From: UBA9715 sp003452695
GTDB lineage: Bacteria > Actinomycetota > Coriobacteriia > Coriobacteriales > Eggerthellaceae
Length of the DNA: 42,388 nt
NCBI GenBank assembly: GCA_946625225.1
Contig: CAMOTA010000013.1
Span: forward strand, 1-42,388
Reading direction: 5' to 3'
The notes below the pieces were generated by a model that was given only the letters and a program-made list of their open reading frames with translations, was not told where the DNA came from and did no database searches. Every line of letters starts with the position of its first letter. Position 1 is the stretch's first letter. The translations under genes were made by a program, and so were the position numbers. Of the stretch, positions 1-9,826 are shown one piece after another.

Positions 1-114
1 CACAGCGGCGCGCACCCGCCACCTCGGCGGATGCATTTTTCAGGGTACCCCCCCCAATTCCATTTCGTCAAGGGGTGAATTTCCGAAGGGATGGATTCAC
101 TTCGCTTCGCTTCA

Positions 115-515
115 ATCCGCCCTCTGCCCCGATTCCTGCCACGCGGCCCGCGCGGATCCGCCCTCTGCCCCCGATTACCGCCACGCAGCCTGCGCGGATT
201 CGACCTCTTGGGGGCGATTCCTGCCACACCGCTCCCGCAGATCCGCCCTCTGCGGCCGATTCCTGCCACTTTTAAAATCTCGCGGCAGAAATCGGCAGTA
301 GAGGTCGACCTCGTGGCAGAAAACGGGGGTAGAGGTCGACCTCTGCGGCCGATTTCTGCCAGCAACTCGCCCTCTACCCCCGATTCCTGCCGCGAATCTG
401 AAATTCTGGCAGGAATCGGGGGCAGAGGGCGGATCTGCAAGAGCCGCGTGGCAGGAATCGGGGGCAGAGGGCGGATCTGCAAGAGCCGCGTGGCAGGAAT
501 CGGGGGCAGAGGGCG
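115..515. repeat. 42-bp tandem repeats in two opposite blocks
   Basis: The right block has three copies of a 42-bp unit starting at 408, 450 and 492 (the third cut at about 515), each beginning GGCAGGAATCGGGGGCAGAG. The left block, about 115-270, holds four degenerate copies of the same unit in reverse complement with a spacing of about 40-43 bp. Between them, about 268-400, lie two copies of a TAGAGGTCGACCT core, one inside a longer palindrome. The whole is therefore a large imperfect inverted repeat built from tandem units. It lies downstream of the adhesin gene that ends at 687 on the minus strand. Open frames across it are repeat artefacts. Positions 1-114 show nothing recognisable. Confidence 0.85.
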
Positions 516-563
516 AGCGGGCGATGCCGCCCGACGCGGCGGGAGGCATCCGAACCGCCTCCT

Positions 564-686
564 TGTCAGAGGGGACGTTTCTCTTGGCCTACTGACATGT
601 TGACTAGGGATGATGCACCACCTTAGAGACTATATATCATCCCTCGCCCAAGCGTGTGTCAAAGAGAAACGTCCCCTTGACACACG
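564..686. repeat. REP-like palindrome, family A copy 1
   Basis: Left arm 564-587 (TGTCAGAGGGGACGTTTCTC) and right arm 653-686 (AGAGAAACGTCCCCTTGACA core) are inverted copies, with an inner hairpin GGGATGAT/ATCATCCC between them. The same arms recur at 31781-31862 and 40905-40993. Such GGGGACGTTTCTCTTGACAC palindromes resemble REP elements mobilised by REP-associated tyrosine transposases; no such transposase is in the window. This copy abuts the adhesin stop codon and could also stop minus-strand transcription. Confidence 0.8.
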
Positions 687-3600
687 CTATTTCGTTTTCG
701 CGTGGCGGCCGGCCTTCGCGGACCGGGAGCGCCGGCTGGATTCCATGCCGACGGCAAGCGCGACGGCGGCGGCAATCGCGATGAACCCGAACTGCAGCAG
801 GTCGCCGGTCTTCGGGGTGCTGCGCCCGTCGGCCGGCGGGTTCGGCTTGTTTGTCCCGGGCGTCGGCGGGTTCGGCTTATCGGTCTTGTTCACGGGTTCG
901 GGCGTCGGCGAGTCCGGGTCGTTGGGATCGTTGGGGTCGTCGGGGTCGTTGGGCTCGGGCAGCACGGGTTCCGTGGGCGGCTTCACCGTAACCGTATCGG
1001 ACTCGTACGTGGCGTCGTTGTTAATCTTGTAGCTTGCCTTGTTCGGCACCGTGTTGTCGGTGTAGTCCGACAGGTCGGCGCCGTCGACCACGCGCGCCTT
1101 GAAGCTGATGGTAACGAACTGCGTGCGCAGGCCGGGCACGATGTCCTCGCCGAATTCCACCGTCAGGGTCTTATCCGCAATCGTTGCCTCGGCCTCCGCA
1201 ATTGCCGTGCCGTCGTCGCGCGCCACCTTCACCTTGCTCGCGTCGTCCACGAATTCCAGCACCGGCTCTAACGTGTCGGTGACCCCGAACGTGTTGGCTT
1301 CGGCGGGCACGTACATGCTCAGCGTATAGGTGAAGTTCTGGTTGGCTGTTTTCAGGTCCACGTGGCTTACGCGGTCCACGCGCTTGTCGATGCCCGGTTC
1401 CTCGGGCGGCGGGGTGACGGTTACGGGATTGGACTCGTGCACGCGCTCGGGGTTGTTGTTAATCTCGTAGCTGGCCGTGTTCGGCACCAGCACGCTGCCG
1501 GTGGTCGCGTATTTCGTAAGGTCGGCGCCATCGCGGATGCGCGCTTCGAAGGATACGGTAATCGTGCGCGTGCGCTGCGCCTTGGCCGCATCGCCTTCCA
1601 GCGTTACCGTAAGCGTCTGCCCGTCGATTGCGGCAACGGCGCCTTCCACGGGCGCATCGCCGAACGTCACTGCGACATCCTCGGCCGTGCTAACAAATTC
1701 AAGCACGTCTTCCAGCGTGTCGGAGACGACCAGCTTGTCGGCGTCCACCGGCACCACTGCGTCTATGGTGTACTCGTACGTGGCATGCGGCGTGGGCAGG
1801 TCGTAGTGCTCGGCGCCCTGGACCAGTTTCGATATCTCTTCGTCGGGCGGGGGAGGCGTTACCGTAACGCGCTCGGATTCCACCTCCGGCCGATTGTTGA
1901 ACGCCACCTTGGCGGTATTCGGGATGACGATGCTGGCCTCGCCGCCTTCCTCGGCCTGCACGACATAGGGCGCCAGGTCCGCATCGTCGCGCACCTTGGC
2001 GTCGAACGATACGCTGAGCGGAGCCTTCAGGTATTCGATAAGGTAGTTCTTCACCCCGATAACGTTGCCCTCGTCGTCGGTGATGTTCGGGTCTGCGAAT
2101 TCCACGGAAACCGTAAGCGTCTGACCTTCGATGGTCGTGTTCACAACGATGTCCTCGTTGTCGGCAACGTTCTTCCCCTCCGCATCCAGCAGCACGATAT
2201 CGTCTGCGCTCGACACGAATTCCAACACATCTTCCAGCGTGTCGGACAGCACCATCTTCTTGGTCTCGATGGGCACCTCGCCCTGCGTAATGGTGTAGGT
2301 GAACGGGTTCGCATAGGCACCCAGGTCCACATGCGTCTTCTCGCTGTTCGTCTTGTCGGCCGTGCTCGTGGCCGTGGCGTCCTCGTCGGCAACCGGCTCG
2401 TCGATGGGCTCTATCTTGTCGTTGTCCACATCGTTGCCCTCGACGATCTTGCTCGGCCCCTCGTCGGGCACGTGCGTGTTGGTGAACGTTTCCTTCACGC
2501 TTCCCATGAAGTGAAGATCGCCCGCGCCGTTGGATTCCTCCGTCGTCTCGACCGGAACGACTTCGCCCGTCTCGGGGTCCGTCTCGCGCGTGGTAACCGT
2601 TCGCTGGATGCTCGGCGGCTCGTAGTTCGGCAGCTGTTCCTCCACGATTTCGTAGCGCGCTATGCCCTGCAGCGCGATGCGCGCCCTCTGGCCGTGGGTG
2701 AGCGTTACGGTCTCGCCGCTGGCCAGGTCAAACGTTGCTATGGGTTCGTTGGCGGCCGGTGCGTCGGTGGCGGCGCCTTCGCCCTCGTCTTCGCCCTCAC
2801 CTTCCGCATCTGCGGAATCGTCGCTGCGCTCGATTACGCACGTGAACCGCGATGGAACGGTCTTGTCCAGATCGTCGTAGGGCTCCTCGTCGTTCTCGTC
2901 GAAGAATTTCACGGTGAAGGCGAAGGGCTTGTCGTCGTCGCCGACTGCCACGTTCTTTTCAATGACCAGCTCGGACGATGCGGCATTCGTGAACACGATG
3001 CGCGCCGTGTTCTTGTCGCCCGTAACGAACGGCTCGGTGGTCCGCGGCGATGCGCCCGCCTTGCCGTTCAGCGTGTGCGTGGTTTCCATGCCCTCGGTGT
3101 TGGCGTCGAGCTCTGTAACCTTCCATTCAAGGTCGCCGTCCACGTCCAGCAGCACGATGCGCTGGCCGTCCTTTATGGTGTAGTACGAAGGCGCGCTTTC
3201 CGCATCCGCTTCGACGGATTCGAACGTATAGTCCGCCTCGACGGCGGCAACGTCGCTTGCCGTCGGGTTGCCCTGCGCGTCGCACGACACCCACGCGGCC
3301 GCCTCGGCGTCGTAGGTTACGAAATGCGCGTTGCCCGACGATGCGTTCACGAACACGCCTTCCACGTTCGTGTAGTAGTTGCCCGAGGCCGTGTGGATGC
3401 GCCGATACTGGCCCGCGAACGGCGCGCCGTCCTGCTCGGCGGTCACCTGGAACTCGTAGTCGGCGGCGTCTTGCTCGGGCAGACCCGTCACACGCTTCTC
3501 TATGGAGATGTTGCCCTTGGGGATGTACAGGTACGCCCGCGTGTACTCGTAGGTAATAAGGTGCTCGTTGGAATAGCTGCCGGCGCCCTTTTCCTTAACC

Positions 3601-6600
3601 TGGGCGTTCATGTTCACGGCGTTGTAGGTGTAGGGCTTGTCGTTGGTAATGGCCTTTGCATCTGCATCGGCAGCTTCGTACTGTTCTTTCGCGCTGTCCA
3701 CCAGGCTGCGCACCGCGGCTGGGTCGCTCGGCGCGCGCATGGTAACGATGGCCGCCACGCTCTTTTCGCTGGCAAGCTCGAATTCCTGGCCGTTCTTCTT
3801 TTTGCGCATGTCTATGGCGATGCCGGTGATGCCCGCCTTCTGCTCGTCTTCGAGGGCGTTCAGCTGGCTTGCCGTAAGCGGGCCCTGCCAGCATTCGGCC
3901 AGCTTGCCTTCGCCGTCCAGCGTGTCCGACTTGGTGCTTTGGTCGTCCACCTGCAACTCTTCGCGGTTCTTGGTGGTGTAGTACACGTCGGCCTTGGCGC
4001 CGAGCGCCTCGATGCCGCTCGTGTCGATGCTCTCGAACGTGCCCCGCCAGGTGACCACCTGGTAGCCGTCGCGGTCGATGTCTATTTCGTCGGACTTCGA
4101 GCTGCCGGCATCCTCCCCGGTGCCACCTGCCGCTTTGTCGCGAATGTACTCGTAGGCTTCAAGCCCGTCGAACAAGACCATGTTCTTCACCGTCGTGCCC
4201 GGCTCTGCGGCATAGCGCAGGCGGTACTGGTATTGCTCGCCCGCAGGCACGCCGACCTGGTTGGCCTCGCCTTCGCCCACGCGCCCGTGCACCCAGCCGG
4301 CCACGGTCGGACCGGTAATGTTCTTGGTCAGCCCATAGCGCGCTTGCGTTACCACGTTCAAGGTGTTGGTGTCGTTCGTGTACAGGAAGTTCGGCGTTTC
4401 GATGGGCTTGCCGTCCTGGTCGTATTCGGGCTCGGCGGGGTCCAGGTTCTTGAAGTAGTCCACGACGGGCGTGAAATCCGTGTACTCCCACTTGGATGCG
4501 TCGTCATCCACGCCGTTTTCTATCCTGTCGTTGTCCGATTCGTAGGCGATGTAGTTGACTATTTCGTTGCCGTAGTCGGCCAGCGAATCCCAGTCGTAGT
4601 AACCGTTGTAGGTAATGGTGAAGCCGCTTTCGATGTGGTTCAGGGTCGTTGAACCGCGGTTCGCGATCGAAATGCCATTGGGCCACGAGTTGGCCCGCTT
4701 CCAGTTGGGCACGTCGGTTGCCACCTTCACGACAAGCAGCGTGCGTCCGGAATCCTTGTAGTTGGCTATCGTTTCGTATTCGACGTCGACCGGGGCGTCG
4801 TCCGCGGACGCAGTGGCGGCAATCGAGTTCAGGTCCACCGTCATGCCCTGCGGAAGCAGGTCGTAGAACGTGCCCGTTTGCTGCAGCCGGATAATGCCGT
4901 AGTCGATAAGCTCCTGGGGCACGTCGGTATCGTGCGTGATGGCCGCCTCGGCGGCAGACGACGTGTAGTGCACGATAACGCGCTGGTTGCCCGGGTCGTT
5001 TTCATAGGTGGACGACTTCTTAATGGCGCTGTCGTATTCATAGGGCGTAAGCTCCACCTGGGCTTTCTTATGCCACATGGTGTTGTTCGATTGGATGTTG
5101 CCGCCGAAGATGGTCTTGTCGTGCTGGAACAGCACGTCTTTGAAGTTGGCATCGAACTCGCCCGCCACGAAGGCGCCCTTTTGCTTGTCCAGCTTGCCCT
5201 GCGAATCCTTGCCCACGTACACGGCGATCATATCGATGTTGTGCAGCTTCGCAACCGGCGCGTAGCCGTCGCCCTCGCCGCCGTCGCCGTCTTTCGAGTG
5301 GCCGCCTGCGGGGGCGGGGTCGGACTTCACGTTTTCATCCACCGCCTTCTGCACCTCGGCCTTCACCTTTTCGGTGGGGTACAAGGTTAGGTACAGCTCG
5401 CTCTTGTTGGTGGAATCCCAACTGTGGAAGGCGCCGCCGGGGCTGCTCCTGCGCTCGAAACGCACGCGGATAACGCCCTTGTTGTCTTCCGTGGCCTTGC
5501 CCTTGTTGGCGGTAATCGAGTATTTCACCTGCGTTATTCCCGTGCCCTTGGCAATGTTCACGCCTTGGCGATGCGTTTCGGCGTTGTAATAGGACGTCGC
5601 CCCATGGTCCAGGCTCTTCACCTCCGCGCGTCCGTCGCTGTTAATCTGGAACGTTGCCAGCTGCACCCATGGCGCGGTGTCGCTGTTGCGGCCCCAGGCG
5701 ACCAGGTCCGGGTATTCGACCGAGGGGTCCTTGTAGTCGACTTCCACTTCCTCGTAGCCGCCGACCGCCATGTTCATATGGTATTCGTAGGCTTCCCACT
5801 GCGGGTTTATGCGCGTTATCTCGTAGTCGCCCGCGCCCAGCCGGCAATCGGGGTTGACGTTCAGGAACAGCATGTCGTCTATGAGCTCGGACGTGTATTC
5901 CGCGCCCCACGACTTAATCTTGCTCGTATCGTTGGCATCTTTGGTGTACTGGTAGGCATAGCCGCTAATGCTATAGGCGATGTTGTCCACCGGCACGCCC
6001 GCCTTCAGGCGGTCGATGGCGCCGTGCGCGCGACGGTAATACGCGTCGTTGGCAATCCAGCCCTTAATCTTTTCCAGATAGTACATTTCGCCGCTCGGGA
6101 TGTTCAGGGCCAGGTCCTTGTAGGTGAAGGTGCCCTCGTCCGTATGCGTCGTGGGCTGGTCCTTGCCGTCGTAGGGCTTTATCTCTGCCGTGAAGGTGTT
6201 CTTGTATTCCTTGGGTGTGCTCGTGGGCTTCTTGTACGCCACGAGCACGCCGGAAAACCAGCTGCTCACGTCTTTGTTCGGCACCATCACCGTCTTCTTG
6301 GGCGGCTCGGAGAGCAGGGGTTTGGTCGATTCGGATTCGTTGCGCTTGCCCGACCCCGTGTTGTTGTCGTACCAGTCCATGTAGCCGCACACGATTCCGC
6401 CATCGGGCACGGTGTCGGGCTCTTTGTAGGTGAGTATGTACGGCTGCGTGGCGCTATCCCATTTCAGGTAGGCGCTTAGCTCCCACATCAGGAAGAAGTA
6501 CTGGTCGTTTCCTCCTGGCAAGCTGGGCTCGGGGCCCCAGGCGCTCTGCCACCGGTCGGTTACAAACGAGTTGTAGGTGCTCTTGGCGGCGTTGGCGATT

Positions 6601-7721
6601 TCAACCTGGGTGTCCACTTTCACGTTCAGCTTCACTTTGTCGTTGCGCTCGGTGCCATCCTTTTTGGTCAGCGTTACGATCGGCTGGAAATCCACGTTGC
6701 TGCCGTCCTTGATGTACGATGCGTACTCGACGCTGTAGGCGAACGCCATGGTCTGGGTGTGCGCTGGGTCGATGGGGATGCGGTTGACGAGTTTCACGTA
6801 CTTGCAATCCGAGCTGTCCTTGCCCGCTTGCGTGCCGTCTTCCTTCACGAACGTGTACGTCCAATCGCCGGTGCCGCTGGCGGGATACGGGATGTCTATC
6901 TTGGTCTGGCCGCCGCTATGGGTTTGGAAGATGGAGCGGGGAACAAGCACTTCCAGTTCGCCTGGGTTGGCCGGCTCGCTGCCGGACGTGGACAGGTCCA
7001 GCTGCACCGTAACGCTGTATGCTTTGTCCTTCGTCGGCACGATGGACAGGTTGTTGCCGGAAAGGTTTCCGCCTTCTTCTCCTCCGGGATATATCGTGAA
7101 GCGGGCGTTCACGTTGCCAAGGCGCGTGCGCGCGCTGGGTCCGGCCTGGCCGGCGAGGGAACCGACTGCCGCGGCTTCGGACTTGTCTGCGTCGGTTGCT
7201 TTCGAGGCGTTTTGCGCGTTCTCGTCGGCGCTGGCGCTGGCGCCGCTGGTGGCGGTGCTAGCGTCGGCATTGGCGTTGGTGCTAGTGCTGCCATTGGCGT
7301 TTGCGCTAGCGCCGGCTGCGCTGGCGGCGTCGGTGTCTTGCCTGTTGGCCGCATTGCCGACTGGTGCAGCGTTGCTCTGGTTGGCGCCCCCGGTTGCTTC
7401 GGCTGGCTCTGCTTGCGCATTCGATGCAGGAGCGGTGTTTCCTCGTGCGGCATCGTTGCCAGAGGCGCTGTCCGCCTTGCTGCTGCCAGCGCCTTTCCCG
7501 GCTGCGTTTGCCGTCTTTGCCGCGCCGCTTGCGTCCGCAGCGCCGACATCCTGCTCCTTAATCTGCCCATTTGCACTCAGCAAGACATCGTCGGTTGCAA
7601 CGGGCAGTTCGGATTTTGCCGGCTCCCCGATTGCAATTGCCACGCTTGCAAGCGTAATGCCTGCAACGATAAGCAATGCTGCTAGGAAAAACGGTATGAT
7701 GCCGCGTCGTGATGTCCCCAT
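687..7721 (-). CDS. Giant cell-wall-anchored adhesin with isopeptide-type repeats
   Basis: A 2344-residue exported surface protein. An N-terminal signal peptide (hydrophobic residues about 9-31) is followed by an Ala/Ser/Asn/Thr-rich stretch to about 190. The middle is made of adhesin-like beta domains, including Cna-B/SpaA-like segments with SIEKRVTGLP and LVIEKNVAVG starts. Near residues 1790-2250 come three tandem domains of about 145-170 residues, each with an S/TDTLE.VLEFV motif and ending in N.PE/TVTPPP-like linkers. A Pro/Asp/Asn wall-spanning linker, a TPKTGD sorting motif, a hydrophobic helix and a basic tail end the protein, so a sortase should attach it to peptidoglycan. The ATG at 7721 follows AAGGGGG at good spacing. 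It stands alone as a gene. Ligand unknown; the repeats probably self-crosslink by Lys-Asn isopeptide bonds (family knowledge). Confidence 0.9.
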   Translation of the reverse strand: MGTSRRGIIPFFLAALLIVAGITLASVAIAIGEPAKSELPVATDDVLLSANGQIKEQDVGAADASGAAKTANAAGKGAGSSKADSASGNDAARGNTAPASNAQAEPAEATGGANQSNAAPVGNAANRQDTDAASAAGASANANGSTSTNANADASTATSGASASADENAQNASKATDADKSEAAAVGSLAGQAGPSARTRLGNVNARFTIYPGGEEGGNLSGNNLSIVPTKDKAYSVTVQLDLSTSGSEPANPGELEVLVPRSIFQTHSGGQTKIDIPYPASGTGDWTYTFVKEDGTQAGKDSSDCKYVKLVNRIPIDPAHTQTMAFAYSVEYASYIKDGSNVDFQPIVTLTKKDGTERNDKVKLNVKVDTQVEIANAAKSTYNSFVTDRWQSAWGPEPSLPGGNDQYFFLMWELSAYLKWDSATQPYILTYKEPDTVPDGGIVCGYMDWYDNNTGSGKRNESESTKPLLSEPPKKTVMVPNKDVSSWFSGVLVAYKKPTSTPKEYKNTFTAEIKPYDGKDQPTTHTDEGTFTYKDLALNIPSGEMYYLEKIKGWIANDAYYRRAHGAIDRLKAGVPVDNIAYSISGYAYQYTKDANDTSKIKSWGAEYTSELIDDMLFLNVNPDCRLGAGDYEITRINPQWEAYEYHMNMAVGGYEEVEVDYKDPSVEYPDLVAWGRNSDTAPWVQLATFQINSDGRAEVKSLDHGATSYYNAETHRQGVNIAKGTGITQVKYSITANKGKATEDNKGVIRVRFERRSSPGGAFHSWDSTNKSELYLTLYPTEKVKAEVQKAVDENVKSDPAPAGGHSKDGDGGEGDGYAPVAKLHNIDMIAVYVGKDSQGKLDKQKGAFVAGEFDANFKDVLFQHDKTIFGGNIQSNNTMWHKKAQVELTPYEYDSAIKKSSTYENDPGNQRVIVHYTSSAAEAAITHDTDVPQELIDYGIIRLQQTGTFYDLLPQGMTVDLNSIAATASADDAPVDVEYETIANYKDSGRTLLVVKVATDVPNWKRANSWPNGISIANRGSTTLNHIESGFTITYNGYYDWDSLADYGNEIVNYIAYESDNDRIENGVDDDASKWEYTDFTPVVDYFKNLDPAEPEYDQDGKPIETPNFLYTNDTNTLNVVTQARYGLTKNITGPTVAGWVHGRVGEGEANQVGVPAGEQYQYRLRYAAEPGTTVKNMVLFDGLEAYEYIRDKAAGGTGEDAGSSKSDEIDIDRDGYQVVTWRGTFESIDTSGIEALGAKADVYYTTKNREELQVDDQSTKSDTLDGEGKLAECWQGPLTASQLNALEDEQKAGITGIAIDMRKKKNGQEFELASEKSVAAIVTMRAPSDPAAVRSLVDSAKEQYEAADADAKAITNDKPYTYNAVNMNAQVKEKGAGSYSNEHLITYEYTRAYLYIPKGNISIEKRVTGLPEQDAADYEFQVTAEQDGAPFAGQYRRIHTASGNYYTNVEGVFVNASSGNAHFVTYDAEAAAWVSCDAQGNPTASDVAAVEADYTFESVEADAESAPSYYTIKDGQRIVLLDVDGDLEWKVTELDANTEGMETTHTLNGKAGASPRTTEPFVTGDKNTARIVFTNAASSELVIEKNVAVGDDDKPFAFTVKFFDENDEEPYDDLDKTVPSRFTCVIERSDDSADAEGEGEDEGEGAATDAPAANEPIATFDLASGETVTLTHGQRARIALQGIARYEIVEEQLPNYEPPSIQRTVTTRETDPETGEVVPVETTEESNGAGDLHFMGSVKETFTNTHVPDEGPSKIVEGNDVDNDKIEPIDEPVADEDATATSTADKTNSEKTHVDLGAYANPFTYTITQGEVPIETKKMVLSDTLEDVLEFVSSADDIVLLDAEGKNVADNEDIVVNTTIEGQTLTVSVEFADPNITDDEGNVIGVKNYLIEYLKAPLSVSFDAKVRDDADLAPYVVQAEEGGEASIVIPNTAKVAFNNRPEVESERVTVTPPPPDEEISKLVQGAEHYDLPTPHATYEYTIDAVVPVDADKLVVSDTLEDVLEFVSTAEDVAVTFGDAPVEGAVAAIDGQTLTVTLEGDAAKAQRTRTITVSFEARIRDGADLTKYATTGSVLVPNTASYEINNNPERVHESNPVTVTPPPEEPGIDKRVDRVSHVDLKTANQNFTYTLSMYVPAEANTFGVTDTLEPVLEFVDDASKVKVARDDGTAIAEAEATIADKTLTVEFGEDIVPGLRTQFVTISFKARVVDGADLSDYTDNTVPNKASYKINNDATYESDTVTVKPPTEPVLPEPNDPDDPNDPNDPDSPTPEPVNKTDKPNPPTPGTNKPNPPADGRSTPKTGDLLQFGFIAIAAAVALAVGMESSRRSRSAKAGRHAKTK

Positions 7722-7776
7722 ATTAGCCCCCTTAATCTACGACTATTCAGCATTTTCGCATTGGCGTCTATGTGGG

Positions 7777-7804
7777 AATATATTGTCCCTCTCAATTGCC
7801 GCAA
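7777..7804 (-). promoter_or_regulatory. Possible promoter of the adhesin gene
   Basis: On the minus strand TTGCGG (7799-7804) is followed after 16 bp by TATATT (7777-7782), about 55 bp upstream of the adhesin start codon. The -35 box is a weak match, so this is only a candidate. Confidence 0.3.
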
Positions 7805-7868
7805 TTATACATTACTAATCGCTCCGATGCCTATTGCATCCCGCCCGCTGTGCCGCCGACAGCCCCCC

Positions 7869-7890
7869 CAGCGTGGCTAAAGCCACGCTG
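7869..7890. repeat. Perfect 10-bp hairpin
   Basis: CAGCGTGGCT and AGCCACGCTG are separated by only AA. There is no T-run, so it is not a clear terminator. It lies in the 944-bp gap 7722-8665, which otherwise holds the inverted-repeat element at 8150-8308 and no convincing gene. Confidence 0.6.
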
Positions 7891-8149
7891 AGAGGCCCGC
7901 CGCACACCCGCACGCTCGGAGCTTTTCAGCCTTTTCATGACGCCCTGCCTCATCGGCCACGAATGCGGCTTGGACTAGATGGCTGCTGCAAGCGGCTTAA
8001 GCCCAGCGATATCGGCCACGGATCATTAGCATTCGTTGCAAAGATTCGCGCGCCGGCGCAGGAGCCAAAACTGAACGCGAAAGGAATTGGCAGACTCGTT
8101 ACCGACCGAATGAGCAAAATTGGCACCGCCAAGCAGGGAGCTCAGGTTG

Positions 8150-8308
8150 TTTTGTCCCAATTACCGAGTTTTGTATGCGAAAGAGCGTGTAAATGGGCCT
8201 CTAAGAGCGTTGGAGGGCGACGAGTAAAGACGTTTGCCCAGGTCGCATCTTTCGGCAGCGCCCGGAAACGAAAACTTGTACATACAAAACTCGCTGTTTG
8301 GGACAAAA
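8150..8308. repeat. MITE-like element with 28-bp inverted ends
   Basis: The ends are TTTTGTCCCA-6 nt-GAGTTTTGTATG (8150-8177) and its inverted copy CATACAAAACTC-6 nt-TGGGACAAAA (8281-8308), 22 of 28 positions matching. The mismatches are confined to one internal 6-nt block. The 103-bp interior has no credible coding frame. No target-site duplication is obvious. The layout suits a small non-autonomous mobile element or a large REP. Confidence 0.65.
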
Positions 8309-8665
8309 TGACCCGGCTTCCGTGCTAGCGGCGTTTTTCTGGGCGCAGCAACGGGATTGTGCAGTAACCTTGCTGGGTGGGCTCACTCGCGAACCCGTTC
8401 ACAAGGGTGGTTTAAGCCAGGCTGGATCGCGTTTCTCGCTGTTTCGCCTATCCAAGATCGCGTCGAGACCCAAGGGTTTAGGAGCGCGCGAGCAAATCCA
8501 GCATGACAGATGAAGTGCGAGCAGCCAATATATCCACCATGAAGAACAGCGATTTGCATAGCAGGCATACTAATTGCACAGGTTATATTGCAAACTTCCT
8601 GATCATTCTATCAAACCGACCTGCCCGCTCCCAAACTCTCGGTTTTTCCTATTTGCCTGCAATCG

Positions 8666-9658
8666 CTAGACGTACGGCCATTCTGTTGGCGTCAGGTCCT
8701 TGTCCATTCGTTCGTTAATTGCTGCATTTAGCTCGAAGCGCGCTTGTCTCGTTCTTTCGGAGTCCGGCTTAATTCGCTTTCCGAGATACTTGGCGAGCTC
8801 GGTGGCTACCCCATGAAATTCAATCACATTCTTTAACTGCAATGGCGTAACGGTAATCACTTTATAACCCATGCATCCGAGCGCGTTTCTTTTCAAGGAA
8901 TCGCGCGTTCGTTCCCGAGATCCCTCGTGATGCACGGCGCTGTCGTATTCTAGGCACGCACGCTGACCGCGCCAGAATATATCCGGATATGCCTTGGACC
9001 TATGCGCTATCGCAGCCGCTTCGTCCGTAAGAACAATCTCCGGGTTTAACTCGCCAAGAGGAAAGTTGTATCCGCCGTATTTTTGGGGCAGAAACAGCTT
9101 CACGGCCATGTCTGTTTCGGGTGGGGACGCCGAGTTATCCAACACGTATCGGAGCGCCCTCAGGGCGGTCTCTTTGCGTTGTGCCTGATGAACGCTTTGG
9201 ATATATGCGTCTATTGATTGGCGCGTGGCAAGCTGGTAGCTGCGCTGAAAATAGCCCTTGCCAATGCCGGGCGTGCGCGAGTAGCTGCCGCAAATCTCGT
9301 AGCCCAGCTCTACGAGATCGAAAAAAGGCAGCGCCTTGGCGGCTTGCAGAAAGCAGAGCGCAGGAGATGCTACAAAAACGTTGTGGCCGATGGGAACGAA
9401 GCTGTTGCGGGCGAGCGGATACGACCAGACAAGGCATTTTTGATGAGGGGTTAATCTGCGCTTCGACGGACTGTCGACCATAAGGTGCAGTGGTTCGGGG
9501 CCGAATGCATCGTGGGGAAAGGAAAACGACTGCACGTCGCTTTCGTTGAATGCCGCTTGCGATAGCGCGCGCGTGGCGCACGGTTCGACCGGCCACAGGC
9601 CTTGCGATCCCCGTAGCCAGAAATAGAGTGCAGATGGGTATCCGATGAACAATCTCAT
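8666..9658 (-). CDS. Orphan protein with Vsr/DUF559-like endonuclease domain
   Basis: A 330-residue protein with no operon partner. The C-terminal third has the pattern of a very-short-patch-repair/DUF559-like nuclease fold: PDIFWRGQRACLEYDSAVHH resembles the D...E.D core, followed by a segment SLKRNALGCMGYKVITVTP typical of the fold's last strand and helix. The N-terminal two thirds is unassigned and has a WLRGSQGLWP segment. The start is uncertain: ATG at 9658 is used because the open frame upstream, back to a GTG at 9964, runs through a 15-bp minisatellite and looks non-coding; neither start has a good ribosome-binding site. Some family members sit beside defence or toxin modules, but here the neighbours are repeats only. 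The nuclease assignment is by residue pattern. Confidence 0.6.
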   Translation of the reverse strand: MRLFIGYPSALYFWLRGSQGLWPVEPCATRALSQAAFNESDVQSFSFPHDAFGPEPLHLMVDSPSKRRLTPHQKCLVWSYPLARNSFVPIGHNVFVASPALCFLQAAKALPFFDLVELGYEICGSYSRTPGIGKGYFQRSYQLATRQSIDAYIQSVHQAQRKETALRALRYVLDNSASPPETDMAVKLFLPQKYGGYNFPLGELNPEIVLTDEAAAIAHRSKAYPDIFWRGQRACLEYDSAVHHEGSRERTRDSLKRNALGCMGYKVITVTPLQLKNVIEFHGVATELAKYLGKRIKPDSERTRQARFELNAAINERMDKDLTPTEWPYV

Positions 9659-9736
9659 GTCGGCACAATAGCAGGAATACGTGCAAATGTGTTGTGGTTT
9701 AAGCGCCTGTGTACGAACAGACACCAACCCGGTGAT

Positions 9737-9826
9737 TGTCTGGTCGGTGGCTGCCTGGCCGGTGGCTGTCTGGTCGGTGATTGTCTGGTCGGTGGCTGTC
9801 TGATCGGTGGCTGCCTGGTCGGCGCA
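9737..9826. repeat. 15-bp minisatellite, six units
   Basis: Six consecutive units of the type TGTCTGGTCGGTGGC run from 9737 to 9826 with few changes. The period is a multiple of three, so the minus-strand frame stays open and would read TDQTA-like pentapeptides if the endonuclease-like gene began further upstream. The unit number is likely variable between strains. Confidence 0.85.

Noticed and set aside
115..515. CRISPR-like array
   Set aside because: Units are contiguous 42-bp tandems without unique spacers, occur in both orientations, and there are no cas genes.
1362..4652. A 1096-residue open frame on the plus strand
   Set aside because: It lies wholly antisense to the adhesin, is rich in Arg/Val/His as expected of a high-GC shadow frame, and has no recognisable domain.
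7834..8328. A 164-residue plus-strand open frame
   Set aside because: It runs through the hairpin and the whole MITE-like element and has no domain or ribosome-binding site.
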